Assembly: GCF_034424215.1 (NCBI RefSeq) | Contig: NZ_CP139960.1 | Location: 4,464,001 to 4,528,000 of the forward strand | Reading direction: 5' to 3' | DNA: 64,000 nucleotides | DNA from: Niabella yanshanensis | Lineage (GTDB): Bacteria; Bacteroidota; Bacteroidia; Chitinophagales; Chitinophagaceae | Shown: piece after piece, positions 17,402-26,604 of the stretch | How positions within the stretch are numbered: position 1 is the first letter of the stretch | Layout of the letters: every line of letters begins with the position of its first letter | Translations under genes and position numbers: made by a program | Notes under the pieces: model-generated | What the model was told of the DNA's origin: nothing | Seen by the model: the letters and a program-made list of their open reading frames with translations, nothing else | Databases searched by the model: none

Positions 17402-17518
17402 TTTAGGATGGCATACTAAATATTCAAAAATGGATCGTAGTCATCAACAATCAATCAGAGAACTTCCCAGGGTATTTTTAAACCACATCTTAATATCCGA
17501 ACTTCTAAATCTGACTCT

Positions 17519-17599
17519 ATGACAGCTGTTTTAATCCTGGCAGGCTTCGCCCTGTTTGCGTTGTTCTTTGCTTTCATTAAATACTTTGAAAAGATATGA
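17519..17599 (+). CDS. 26-residue membrane micro-ORF upstream of kdpF
   Basis: The peptide begins MTAVLILAGFALFALFFAF and ends KYFEKI: one membrane helix followed by a short charged tail. Its stop overlaps the kdpF start (ATGA), a typical sign of coupled translation. It is not similar enough to E. coli KdpF to be called a duplicate, but the same layout (one helix, aromatic/charged end) suggests another small subunit of the Kdp complex. I infer that it is translated because of the overlap and position. Confidence 0.6.
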   Translation: MTAVLILAGFALFALFFAFIKYFEKI

Positions 17600-17673
17600 T
17601 CACCTTATTTATGATCGCCATTGCAGTGTTTATATACATCTGTTATGTGCTGATCAAACCCGAGAAATTTTAA
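17596..17673 (+). CDS. kdpF: Potassium-transporting ATPase small subunit KdpF
   Basis: This 25-residue peptide is a single membrane helix ending in the characteristic tail YVLIKPEKF. KdpF is a lipid-like stabiliser of the KdpABC complex in the inner membrane. It overlaps the preceding micro-ORF by four bases and precedes kdpA by 57 bases. Confidence 0.85.
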   Translation: MITLFMIAIAVFIYICYVLIKPEKF

Positions 17674-17730
17674 AAGCAAACAGGAATTTCCTGTTCGTTC
17701 CAGTCAATCAAAAATTATCAAAAAATAAAA

Positions 17731-19431
17731 ATGAATACAGAAATTTCCGGAGTCATCCTGATGCATACCCTGGTGATCGTGATCGCGATCCCGTTGGGAA
17801 GGTACATCGGTAAAGTTTTCAGTAATGAGTCCACATGGCCCGACCGGCTGTTCAATCCCATCGACCGGGTATTTTATAAACTGGCAGGCGTTGACCCGTC
17901 CAGGCCAATGACCTGGAAGCAGCACCTGCTATCTTTACTAACCATCAACCTGGTATGGTTTATACTGGGCATGTTCGTTTTAATGAACATGAGCTGGCTG
18001 CCATTGAACCCGGATGGCAATCCTTCTATGAGTGCAGACCTGGCTTTTAATACCGTTACCAGCTTTATTTGTAACACGAACCTGCAACACTATTCAGGTG
18101 AAACCGGGATGTCGCACCTGGGACAACTGGTATTGATGCTGTTCCAGTTTATCAGCGCTGCCAGCGGTATCTCGATAGCAGCAGTGCTGTTTACAGCAAT
18201 GAAAGAGCGCACTACTACACAGCTTGGCAATGCTTATTTCCTGTTTGTGCGTACCTGTACGCGTATCCTCTTTCCGATGGCATTGATTACAGCCTTTTTG
18301 TTACTGTTGAACGGTACGCCAATGACTTTTGAAGGTAAGGACACCATCACCAGTCTCCAGGGAGACACCGTACAGGTAAGCCGAGGACCGGTAGCTGCTT
18401 TTGTACCCATTAAACATTTGGGCACCAACGGAGGTGGTTTTTTCGGACCCAATTCTGCACACCCGCTGGAGAATCCTGATTATGTTACTAACATGATAGA
18501 AATGGTGGCCCAGATGGTCATTCCCGTTGCCCTGATCTTTACGCTGGGTTATATATTAAAAAGAAGAAGGTTTGCCTGGATGATCTTTGGTGTAATGACC
18601 ATTGGCTTCCTGCTACTGGTTATACCTGCCATTGTGCAGGAGGTGAATGGTAACCCTGCTATCGGGCGTATGGGTATTACGCAACCCATGGGTAATATGG
18701 AAGGTAAGGAAGTCCGGTCCGGACCTGTGGCTTCGGCGTACTGGAGCATTGCCACCACGGTGATATCTACCGGTAGCGTCAATTCCATGCACGACAGCTT
18801 TATGCCCTTAAGCGGCATGAACCAGCTGCTGGGAATGATGGTGAATTGTTTTTACGGAGGGGTAGGTGTAGGGCTGCTGAACTTTTACATCTTTATCATA
18901 CTCGCCGTGTTTATAAGCGGATTAATGGTGGGGAGAACACCCGAATTTATGGGTAAAAAAATTGAAGCAAGGGAGATGAAAATAGCCATGATCATAGCTT
19001 TGCTTCACCCACTGTTAATACTGGCAGGCACTGCTATTGCCAGTCATTTATACGCGGGTAATCCTGAAGCTTATGCCAGTTGGTTAAATAACCCGGGTTA
19101 TCATGGCTTTAGTGAAATGCTTTACGAGTTCACCTCGTCGAGCGCCAATAATGGTAGCGGCTTCGAGGGGCTGGGCGATAATACCCCTTTCTGGAATATT
19201 GCCTGTGGTACGGTGATGATGATGGCACGCTACCTGCCTATTATTGGACCGATAGCGATTGCCGCAAGCCTGGCAGCTAAAAAGTATATACCTGAAAGTG
19301 CGGGAACACTAAAAACCGATACGTCCACTTTTGGGCTGATGATATTTGCTGTAATCGCAATCGTTGCGGCCTTATCCTTTTTTCCTGCATTGGCTTTAGG
19401 ACCTATTGCAGAATACTTCTCACTCTATTAA
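17731..19431 (+). CDS. kdpA: Potassium-transporting ATPase subunit A (KdpA)
   Basis: KdpA is the channel-like, K+-selective subunit of the KdpFABC high-affinity pump, related to SKT transporters. At 566 residues it is close to the usual length and has about ten membrane helices. The four selectivity-filter loops are visible: TSFICNTNLQHY (about 110), GTNGGGFFGPNSAHP (about 231), the MVNCFYGGVGVG loop (about 371) and SANNGSGFEGL (about 471). It is first of the large subunits and is followed after nine bases by kdpB. Confidence 0.96.
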   Translation: MNTEISGVILMHTLVIVIAIPLGRYIGKVFSNESTWPDRLFNPIDRVFYKLAGVDPSRPMTWKQHLLSLLTINLVWFILGMFVLMNMSWLPLNPDGNPSMSADLAFNTVTSFICNTNLQHYSGETGMSHLGQLVLMLFQFISAASGISIAAVLFTAMKERTTTQLGNAYFLFVRTCTRILFPMALITAFLLLLNGTPMTFEGKDTITSLQGDTVQVSRGPVAAFVPIKHLGTNGGGFFGPNSAHPLENPDYVTNMIEMVAQMVIPVALIFTLGYILKRRRFAWMIFGVMTIGFLLLVIPAIVQEVNGNPAIGRMGITQPMGNMEGKEVRSGPVASAYWSIATTVISTGSVNSMHDSFMPLSGMNQLLGMMVNCFYGGVGVGLLNFYIFIILAVFISGLMVGRTPEFMGKKIEAREMKIAMIIALLHPLLILAGTAIASHLYAGNPEAYASWLNNPGYHGFSEMLYEFTSSSANNGSGFEGLGDNTPFWNIACGTVMMMARYLPIIGPIAIAASLAAKKYIPESAGTLKTDTSTFGLMIFAVIAIVAALSFFPALALGPIAEYFSLY

Positions 19432-19440
19432 GATAATAAA

Positions 19441-21477
19441 ATGAAATCCAATAATAAATTGTTTCAGGCCAGCCTGGTGAAAGAAGCCCTGAAAAAATCC
19501 TTTATCAAATTAAGCCCGGCAAAAATGTTTCGCAATCCTGTGATGTTTACCGTATGGGTAGGTACTCTGGTAATGACCGGGGTTTGTATATGGATCGCAA
19601 CGGGAGAGCAAAGCCAGGGCAGCCTGACCTATAATATAGTGGTTACGGCGGTACTCTTTGTTACACTTCTGTTTGCCAACTTCGCAGAAGCTATAGCAGA
19701 AGCAAGAGGTAAGGCACAGGCTGATAGTTTGCGTAAGACCCGGGAAGAAACACCTGCACGGTTAATACAGCCGGTGGGAGAGATGTATGTGAATGAAGTG
19801 AAAATAGTTTCGTCTTCCCAACTCAAAAAGGGCGATGTCTTTCTTTGCGAAGCAGGAGATATTATTCCCTCAGATGGAGAGATCATTGAAGGATTGGCTA
19901 CTATTGATGAAAGCGCCATTACAGGTGAAAGCGCGCCCGTGATCAGGGAAGCAGGTGGCGACAAAAGCAGTGTTACAGGTGGCACCAAAGTATTAGCGGA
20001 TAAGATCAAAGTAAAAGTAACTACAGAGGCAGGAGAAAGCTTCCTGGACAAAATGATAGCCCTGGTGGAGGGTGCCAGCAGGCAGAAGACACCTAATGAG
20101 ATTGCTTTAACTATCCTGCTGGCTGGCTTTACCCTGGTGTTTGTCATCGTAACTGTTACTTTAAAACCATTTGGCGATTACGCACAAACACCTATCACGA
20201 TAGCGGCTTTTATTTCCCTCTTTGTATGTTTGATTCCTACTACCATTGGTGGTTTATTGTCTGCAATTGGTATTGCCGGTATGGACAGGGCCTTAAGAGC
20301 TAACGTGATCACCAAAAGTGGTAAAGCAGTAGAAACAGCAGGTGATATCGATGTATTGCTGCTGGATAAAACAGGAACCATCACCATCGGTAACCGGAAG
20401 GCTACACATTTTCACCCGGTTGATGGTGTAACAAAGGAGCAGTTTATAAAAGCAGTTGTATTGAGTTCTGTGGCTGATGAAACGCCTGAGGGTAAGTCGA
20501 TTATTGAACTGGCGGGTGTTGATGTGAAAGCATACCAGGTGCCTGATGCACGGTATATACAGTTCACTGCAGAAACGAGGAGCTCAGGAATTAATTATGA
20601 AGGAAACCAGATCCGTAAAGGCGCTGCAGATGCGATCCGTAAACTGGTAGAGAAAGCTGGCTATTCATTTCCCGGCGATGCAATAAAAAATGTACAGATG
20701 ATATCCGGTAACGGTGGAACTCCGTTGGTGGTTGCTGAGAATAACCGTGTAGTGGGGGTAGTAGAATTGCAGGATATCATTAAGCCCGGTATACAGGAAC
20801 GTTTTGAACGTTTACGCAAAATGGGTATTAAAACCGTAATGGTAACCGGTGATAACCCTTTAACGGCAAAGTATATTGCTGAAAAGGCAGGCGTTGATGA
20901 TTTCATAGCAGAAGCGAAGCCGGAAGATAAAATGAATTATATCCGGAAGGAGCAGTCAGAGGGCCGGTTGGTAGCCATGATGGGTGACGGCACCAATGAT
21001 GCGCCGGCATTGGCACAGGCAGACGTAGGTGTAGCGATGAACAGCGGTACCCAGGCGGCGAAGGAAGCCGGTAATATGGTGGACCTGGATAATGATCCCA
21101 CTAAACTGATCGAGGTAGTTGAAATAGGAAAGCAGCTTTTAATGACAAGAGGTACATTGACCACCTTTAGCATTGCCAATGATGTGGCCAAGTATTTTGC
21201 TATTGTCCCCGCCTTGTTTATTGCTTCTATCCCGGCATTGCAGGGGCTGAATATCATGAACCTGCATTCTCCTGAAACCGCGATACTTTCAGCGGTGATC
21301 TTTAACGCCATTATTATTCCCCTGTTGATACCATTAGCGTTAAGGGGTGTTGCTTATAAGCCTATCGGAGCGAGTGCCCTGTTGAGAAGAAACCTGCTGG
21401 TATACGGCCTGGGCGGCATCGTTGTTCCGTTTATAGGTATTAAACTGATCGATATGATCGTTTCCATCTTTATCTGA
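19441..21477 (+). CDS. kdpB: Potassium-transporting ATPase subunit B (KdpB)
   Basis: KdpB is the P-type ATPase subunit that powers K+ uptake. Its 678 residues include the TGES actuator motif (AITGESAPV, about 160), the phosphorylation motif LLDKTGTIT (about 305), the ATP-binding KGAADAI segment, [10 protein letters not shown] and the hinge [10 protein letters not shown] (about 517). The membrane helix 4 motif reads [13 protein letters not shown]. Seven membrane segments are expected. It is complete, with no missing catalytic residue. Confidence 0.97.
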   Translation: MKSNNKLFQASLVKEALKKSFIKLSPAKMFRNPVMFTVWVGTLVMTGVCIWIATGEQSQGSLTYNIVVTAVLFVTLLFANFAEAIAEARGKAQADSLRKTREETPARLIQPVGEMYVNEVKIVSSSQLKKGDVFLCEAGDIIPSDGEIIEGLATIDESAITGESAPVIREAGGDKSSVTGGTKVLADKIKVKVTTEAGESFLDKMIALVEGASRQKTPNEIALTILLAGFTLVFVIVTVTLKPFGDYAQTPITIAAFISLFVCLIPTTIGGLLSAIGIAGMDRALRANVITKSGKAVETAGDIDVLLLDKTGTITIGNRKATHFHPVDGVTKEQFIKAVVLSSVADETPEGKSIIELAGVDVKAYQVPDARYIQFTAETRSSGINYEGNQIRKGAADAIRKLVEKAGYSFPGDAIKNVQMISGNGGTPLVVAENNRVVGVVELQDIIKPGIQERFERLRKMGIKTVMVTGDNPLTAKYIAEKAGVDDFIAEAKPEDKMNYIRKEQSEGRLVAMMGDGTNDAPALAQADVGVAMNSGTQAAKEAGNMVDLDNDPTKLIEVVEIGKQLLMTRGTLTTFSIANDVAKYFAIVPALFIASIPALQGLNIMNLHSPETAILSAVIFNAIIIPLLIPLALRGVAYKPIGASALLRRNLLVYGLGGIVVPFIGIKLIDMIVSIFI

Positions 21478-21499
21478 TAATTCTCTAAATAATTATACA

Positions 21500-22060
21500 A
21501 TGAAAGAAAATATAATGCCTGCTATCAGGCTTACGTTGGTGTGTCTTGTTTTTTTCTGCGGTATTTATACATTGCTGGTTTTAGGACTTGCGCAGCTTAC
21601 GCCCGGTAAAGGTGGCGGAGAAACAATTAATGAGAATGGTAAAAGATATTATGCCAACGTTGGACAAAAATTTACAGATGACCGGTACTTCTGGTCAAGA
21701 CCTTCTGCTGTTGATTACAACGCCGCAGGTGCAGCTGGAAGCAATAAGGGTCCCTCCAATCCTGACTATTTAAAAACGGTTCAGGAACGTATCGATACTT
21801 TCCTGGTGCACAATCGGGGTATCCGGAAAGCAGATATACCCTCGGACCTGGTTACAGCCAGCGGAAGCGGTCTTGATCCGCATATTTCCGTTCAGGCGGC
21901 CCAAATACAGGTGAAGCGGGTAGCGGCCGCTCGCCGAATGGATGAACGCAGGTTGCAGCAGCTGGTGACCCAATACACGGAGAAGCCATTGCTGGGTTTG
22001 TTAGGAGTAGGGAAGATAAATGTATTGCAATTAAATATTGCATTAGATCAATTAAAATAA
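21500..22060 (+). CDS. kdpC: Potassium-transporting ATPase subunit C (KdpC)
   Basis: KdpC is the single-span periplasmic subunit that raises the pump's K+ affinity. The 186 residues contain an N-terminal helix (about 8-30), then GQKFTDDRYFWSRPSA, the SNPDYLK-type segment, DLVTASGSGLDPHIS and the C-terminal LLGVGKINVLQLNIALDQL, all typical. It follows kdpB by 22 bases. The porin gene follows by 19 bases. Confidence 0.95.
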   Translation: MKENIMPAIRLTLVCLVFFCGIYTLLVLGLAQLTPGKGGGETINENGKRYYANVGQKFTDDRYFWSRPSAVDYNAAGAAGSNKGPSNPDYLKTVQERIDTFLVHNRGIRKADIPSDLVTASGSGLDPHISVQAAQIQVKRVAAARRMDERRLQQLVTQYTEKPLLGLLGVGKINVLQLNIALDQLK

Positions 22061-22079
22061 AACAGGAAGGATACATCAG

Positions 22080-23156
22080 ATGAAAAATATTTTAATGGCC
22101 GGCATGCTGCTGGCTGGTATGGATGGATTTGCTCAGGATGATAGCACCCGGTCCTCATTGACAGTTAGCGGATACCTGGAAGGTTATTATACATACGACC
22201 TGGGGCGTCCTTCCCATCACAACAGTCCCTCGTTTGTATACTCGCATAACCGGCATAATGAAGTAAACCTGAACCTGGGTTTAATCAAGGCTGCCTATCA
22301 AAAAAGTAATGCGAGGGCAAACTTCGCTTTGGCAACCGGAACCTACATGAATGCTAACTATGCCACCGAGCCTGGTGTGCTGAAGCATATTTATGAGGCC
22401 AATGCGGGTATTAGATTAGCCAGGCGCAAAAATATATGGATTGATGTAGGTGTGCTGCCGTCGCACCTGGGTTTTGAAAGCGCCATAGGTAAGGATAACT
22501 GGACCTTAACCAGGAGTCTTTTTGCGGAAAACTCGCCTTACTTTGAAACCGGTGCGAAACTATCCTATGCTTCTGATAATGGAAACTGGTTGGTAAGCGG
22601 ACTGGTATTGAACGGCTGGCAGCGGATCCAGAGGGTGGACGGCAATAATACCCCGGCGTTTGGACATCAGGTAACTTACAAACCCAATAGCAGGGTTACT
22701 TTTAACAGCAGTTCTTTTATCGGTAACGATAAGCCGGATAGTATAAAGCAGATGCGGTACTTCCATAATCTCTATGGTATATTCCAGCTAACAGATCAGT
22801 TAGGTATTACTGCTGGTCTGGATATAGGGGCAGAACAAAAAGCAAAAGGAAGTAACGATTATAATGCCTGGTATACACCGGTTATGATTATTCAACTGAG
22901 CCCGGCAGCGAAACATAGTATTACAGCCAGGGGGGAATATTACCAGGATAAAAGCGGCGTAATCATTGCAGCTGATACACCTGATGGTTTTAGAACCTGG
23001 GGCTATTCGCTCAACTATGATTTTTGGGCATTACCTAATGCGATATGGCGGGTAGAAGCACGGGGTTTTTCATCAAAGGATAAGATCTTTAAAAAAGGAA
23101 CAGAACCATCGGCAACCAATTATTTTCTCACCACTTCAATAGCTGTTGCCTTTTAA
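22080..23156 (+). CDS. Outer-membrane porin of the BBP2 type in the kdp operon
   Basis: This 358-residue protein has a signal peptide (ending about residue 18, DGFAQ) and alternating aromatic beta strands. It includes the VSGYLEGYYTYD opening, NLGLIKAAYQ, and a C-terminal strand ending in AVAF, as expected for an outer-membrane barrel. It resembles the putative beta-barrel porin-2 (BBP2) family. It sits between kdpC and the sensor gene, with its stop overlapping the next start. I infer that it admits K+ or small solutes across the outer membrane when Kdp is induced. Confidence 0.82.
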   Translation: MKNILMAGMLLAGMDGFAQDDSTRSSLTVSGYLEGYYTYDLGRPSHHNSPSFVYSHNRHNEVNLNLGLIKAAYQKSNARANFALATGTYMNANYATEPGVLKHIYEANAGIRLARRKNIWIDVGVLPSHLGFESAIGKDNWTLTRSLFAENSPYFETGAKLSYASDNGNWLVSGLVLNGWQRIQRVDGNNTPAFGHQVTYKPNSRVTFNSSSFIGNDKPDSIKQMRYFHNLYGIFQLTDQLGITAGLDIGAEQKAKGSNDYNAWYTPVMIIQLSPAAKHSITARGEYYQDKSGVIIAADTPDGFRTWGYSLNYDFWALPNAIWRVEARGFSSKDKIFKKGTEPSATNYFLTTSIAVAF

Positions 23157-24280
23157 TGGCCGATACGAATCATACCGCTCAGCGTTTTCTCGATCTCATC
23201 AGGAAGTCGAGGAAGGGGAAGTTTAAGGTATATATTGGCATGAGTGCCGGTGTAGGTAAAACTTACCGGATGCTGCAGGAAGCGCATGCATTGCTGAGAA
23301 ACGGGGTAGATGTTCAGATCGGGTATATTGAAACCCATAACAGGCAGGAGACTCATGCTTTGTTGCAGGGACTTCCCCTGATTCCGAGAAGGAAACTCTT
23401 CTACAAAGGGAAGGAATTGGAAGAGCTGGATATGCAGGCAGTGATCAACCTTCGTCCGGAGGTAGTGATTATCGATGAGCTGGCGCACACTAATATAGAA
23501 GGAAGTAAAAACAGCAAGCGCTGGCAGGATGTAACGGATATACTGGATGCGGGCATTAACGTGATCAGTGCGGTGAATATTCAGCATATAGAAAGCCTTA
23601 ACGATGAAATAAAGGAGATCACTAATATAGAGGTAAAAGAACGTATACCAGACAGCGTATTAAACCGGGCTGATGAGGTAGTGAATATAGACCTCACTGC
23701 CGACGAGCTGATCACCCGGCTTAAAGAAGGAAAGATATATGAAGCTGCAAAGATCGAGGCGGCGTTGAATAACTTTTTCAGGAACGATCATATATTGCAG
23801 TTAAGAGAGCTGGCCTTGAAGGAAGTGGCATCACACGTGGAGCATAAGGTGGAGAGCGAAGTAACCAAAGTGAATGCCTTGCGTCATGAACGGTTTATGG
23901 CTTGTATAGGCACCAATGAGAAAACAGCCCGGCTGGTCATTCGTAAAACAGCCCGGCTGGCTAATTATTATCACAGTAAATGGTTCCTGTTGTATGTACA
24001 AACACCTCGCGAGAGCGCTGACAGGATTGCGTTAGATAAACAGCGGCATCTGATCAATAATTTTAAACTGGCTACTGAGCTGGGGGCCGAAATCATCAGG
24101 GTGGAGGCAAACAATATAGCAAGGGCAATTATGGGGCAATGCGAGGAACGGCAGATTACAACGGTTTGCATTGGCAAGCCCCATTTCTCTTTGTTCAGTA
24201 TTATTATTTCTACAGGTACTTTCCAGGCTTTGTTAAATAAGTTGTCCTGCAACAATATCGATCTTGTAATTTTATCATAA
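23156..24280 (+). CDS. kdpD: Truncated KdpD: N-terminal sensor plus USP domain only
   Basis: This 374-residue protein matches only the cytoplasmic N-terminal region of KdpD. The KdpD domain has Walker A GMSAGVGKTY (28-37) and Walker B-like IIDELAHTN (about 106-113), followed by a universal-stress-protein-like domain (about 245-374) with GKPHFSLF near the end. Membrane helices, GAF and kinase domains are absent, and a stop codon ends the gene cleanly. In other bacteria this region binds ATP and, in Firmicutes, c-di-AMP on the USP part. It probably signals through the separate histidine kinase 45 bases downstream. The start overlaps the porin stop. Confidence 0.88.
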   Translation: MADTNHTAQRFLDLIRKSRKGKFKVYIGMSAGVGKTYRMLQEAHALLRNGVDVQIGYIETHNRQETHALLQGLPLIPRRKLFYKGKELEELDMQAVINLRPEVVIIDELAHTNIEGSKNSKRWQDVTDILDAGINVISAVNIQHIESLNDEIKEITNIEVKERIPDSVLNRADEVVNIDLTADELITRLKEGKIYEAAKIEAALNNFFRNDHILQLRELALKEVASHVEHKVESEVTKVNALRHERFMACIGTNEKTARLVIRKTARLANYYHSKWFLLYVQTPRESADRIALDKQRHLINNFKLATELGAEIIRVEANNIARAIMGQCEERQITTVCIGKPHFSLFSIIISTGTFQALLNKLSCNNIDLVILS

Positions 24281-24325
24281 TTCTTGAGCGTTCATCTTGC
24301 AAGGTGAATATAAAAATAAATACGG

Positions 24326-26068
24326 ATGAGAATTAAGGCCAAGTTGACCATCGGTGTGGGGCTGTTATTCCTGATGATACTGTTGTTGGCATTGATCAGT
24401 GGCAGGTATGTGTACCAGTTGAAAGCTGATACAGCCAATATATTGAAGGCCAATTACAATACATTGGAGTATGGGCGTAATATGCTGCTGGCGCTTGAGG
24501 ATGTAAGCATGGATACCACGGCGCTGGTAGCTTTTGGCCGCAACCTGCGGGATCAGCAAAAAAATGTAACCGAGCCGGGTGAAAGAGAAACGACACAGCG
24601 CATTGCTGATCATTTTGTGCAGTTGCAAAAGAATCGGGGTGAAGAAGATCTGAAGTCTTTGATACGGAAAGATATTTCGGAGCTGATGCGGTTGAACATG
24701 GAAGCCATCGGGCATAAAAGTAAGCTGGCTACTGGCACTTCTGAAAATGCCATTGTGGTTATTTCGGTGGTGGGCACGCTCTGTTTTATTATCGCCTTTG
24801 TTTTATTGATCAACCTTCCGGCTAATATCGCCAATCCTATTAAAGCTTTAACTGCCAGCATCCGGCAAATCGCCGACCAGCATTATGACCAGCGCCTGCA
24901 TTTTGATAAAACCAACGAGTTCGGAGAACTGGCGCAGTCATTTAATATAATGGCAGAAAAGTTACAGGAATACTCAGATAGTAAGCTGGACAAAATACTG
25001 AAAGGAAAGAAGAGAATTGAAACGCTCATCAATAATATGCATGATGCGGTTATTGGAATTAATGAAAAAAGAAAGGTTCTATTTGCCAATGATGAAGCGC
25101 TTACGCTAACAGGTCTGAGGCGGGAGAACCTGGTCGGGAAAAATATCCAGGATGTTGCGGTTCAGAATGACCTGGTGAGGTTGATTGCCCAGGCTATCCT
25201 GCAGCCCGGAAGGCCTGGCGCTAATAATGCACCGATTAAAATATATGCCGATCAAAGGGAAAGTTATTTTGAAAAAGAAATTGTTGATATTAATATTACG
25301 CCAACGGGCGAAACAGAACCCCAGTTTATAGGCCAGGTAATTATTTTAAAAAATATTACGTCCTTTAAAGAGCTTGATATTGCCAAAACCAACTTTATCG
25401 CAACGGTATCGCACGAGCTGAAAACACCCATCTCTTCTATCAAAATGGGACTTCAGTTATTGGGTAATAAGCAGGTTGGAGCGTTAAATGACGAACAGCA
25501 GTCGTTGGTGGATGGCATCGGGGAAGATGCGGGGCGGCTACTTAAAATAACCAGCGAACTGCTTAATATAACACAGGCTGAAACTGGAATGATTCAGATG
25601 ACGATGGGAGCTACAATGGTAGAAGAAATTGTTCAATATGCAGTACAGGCAACTAAGGCGGCAGCCGATCAAAAACAGGTTAAGATAGAACTGCTATCTG
25701 TAAATGGCTTGCCGCCTATTATGGCTGATGGTGAAAAAACTGCATGGGTATTAACTAACTTATTGTCTAATGCTATTCGTTATACGCACACCAGTGATAG
25801 CATTCAATTATGCATTGAACAGAGAGATCAGCAAATGATTTTTTCGGTAAAAGATCACGGACCGGGTATTGCTCCTGAATTTCTAGGAAAAATATTTGAA
25901 CGCTACTTCCGCATGCCAGGTGAAAATACGGAGGGCACGGGCCTGGGACTAACTATATGCAGGCAGTTTATTGAGGCGCAGGGAGGCGCTCTTTCAGTGA
26001 GCAGCGAGTTGGGTACAGGAAGTTGTTTTGCATTTACACTCAATATAGCCGAACCACAACAGGTCTGA
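24326..26068 (+). CDS. HAMP/PAS sensor histidine kinase, likely partner of the KdpD fragment
   Basis: This is a 580-residue membrane kinase. It has TM1 at about 7-28, a periplasmic helical region to 145, TM2 at about 147-168, HAMP at about 170-225 and PAS at about 235-345. HisKA follows with phosphoacceptor His363 in VSHELKTPISS, then HATPase_c with the N box LLSNAIRYT, DHGPGI and GTGLGLTIC. It has no receiver domain. Its place right after the kdpD fragment suggests it supplies the missing membrane and kinase parts. The NtrC-type regulator at the front of the locus would be its phosphorylation target. Both links are inferences from gene order. Confidence 0.88.
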   Translation: MRIKAKLTIGVGLLFLMILLLALISGRYVYQLKADTANILKANYNTLEYGRNMLLALEDVSMDTTALVAFGRNLRDQQKNVTEPGERETTQRIADHFVQLQKNRGEEDLKSLIRKDISELMRLNMEAIGHKSKLATGTSENAIVVISVVGTLCFIIAFVLLINLPANIANPIKALTASIRQIADQHYDQRLHFDKTNEFGELAQSFNIMAEKLQEYSDSKLDKILKGKKRIETLINNMHDAVIGINEKRKVLFANDEALTLTGLRRENLVGKNIQDVAVQNDLVRLIAQAILQPGRPGANNAPIKIYADQRESYFEKEIVDINITPTGETEPQFIGQVIILKNITSFKELDIAKTNFIATVSHELKTPISSIKMGLQLLGNKQVGALNDEQQSLVDGIGEDAGRLLKITSELLNITQAETGMIQMTMGATMVEEIVQYAVQATKAAADQKQVKIELLSVNGLPPIMADGEKTAWVLTNLLSNAIRYTHTSDSIQLCIEQRDQQMIFSVKDHGPGIAPEFLGKIFERYFRMPGENTEGTGLGLTICRQFIEAQGGALSVSSELGTGSCFAFTLNIAEPQQV

Positions 26069-26186
26069 TCACTTCTTTGCCGTTGGCTTTGTCCCTCTAA
26101 TAGCAGTCGCAGCAACCCCTGGCTGCCTTAATTCCCGCAGTTTAAAAAAATATGCACAGATCTTAATCTGAATACAAAAAACATCA

Positions 26187-26194
26187 TATATTTG
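26187..26194 (+). promoter_or_regulatory. Putative -7 element facing a gene-free region
   Basis: TATATTTG matches TAnnTTTG about 120 bases after the kinase stop. No -33 TTTG is present at the right distance. No ORF follows; hairpin-rich sequence does. Confidence 0.25.
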
Positions 26195-26408
26195 TCTACC
26201 TAAATTATAGACTAATAGCTGTTAACCACCGGCAGCTGGTATCTAAACTGAAATTGAATGAATAAGCTAATATGCTTTGTAATAAGCGTGCAAAGCGGGT
26301 ATATCTTATACCGGGTGGAATCTTTCTACAATAGAATTTTTACTGGGAGTTGTTGTTAATCAATAATGTCAGTTGATTGCTTTTCCCGGGTTGTAATTAT
26401 GTTATAGC

Positions 26409-26484
26409 CTGCAAAAGGTATCTCCAGGCCTGCTCACTATAATCGGTGGTTGGTTACGGGGGCGGGCCGGAGTGCCTTTTGCAG
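26409..26484. ncRNA. Candidate structured RNA: long composite hairpin
   Basis: CTGCAAAAGG pairs perfectly with CCTTTTGCAG over 10 bp. Inside it, CTCC pairs with GGAG and GGCC with GGCC, separated by a small internal loop and a bulged A. The apical loop is about 30 bases and GT-rich. The nested arrangement is more than chance symmetry would usually give, but no covariation can be judged from one sequence. Strand is unknown. Confidence 0.35.
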
Positions 26485-26604
26485 TATTATATCAGGGATC
26501 TTTTTTTAGTGGAATAAGAAGTATCCCTTACAGGGGATGTAAACAGGAAATAGCTACTGGTAGCGTATCAGTGCCTACTTGAGAATAAACAGGTCGCTTC
26601 TTTT

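Larger units (their letters stand above)
26069..26604. other. Gene-free, hairpin-rich intergenic region
   Basis: This 536-base convergent gap holds several stems and no coding-like frame. They are GGGTATA-TCT-TATACC near 26297-26312, a stem built from AATCAA/TTGATT inside GGGA/TCCC near 26344-26389, the long composite hairpin at 26409-26484, and GGGAT/ATCCC near 26495-26527. It may encode a structured RNA or be the remains of one. No match to a known riboswitch or housekeeping RNA motif was recognised. Confidence 0.45.

Noticed and set aside
26069-26604. Cobalamin, TPP or other known riboswitch in the hairpin-rich gap
   Set aside because: None of the conserved boxes I know for these classes could be found, and the gap does not lie upstream of a gene on either strand.
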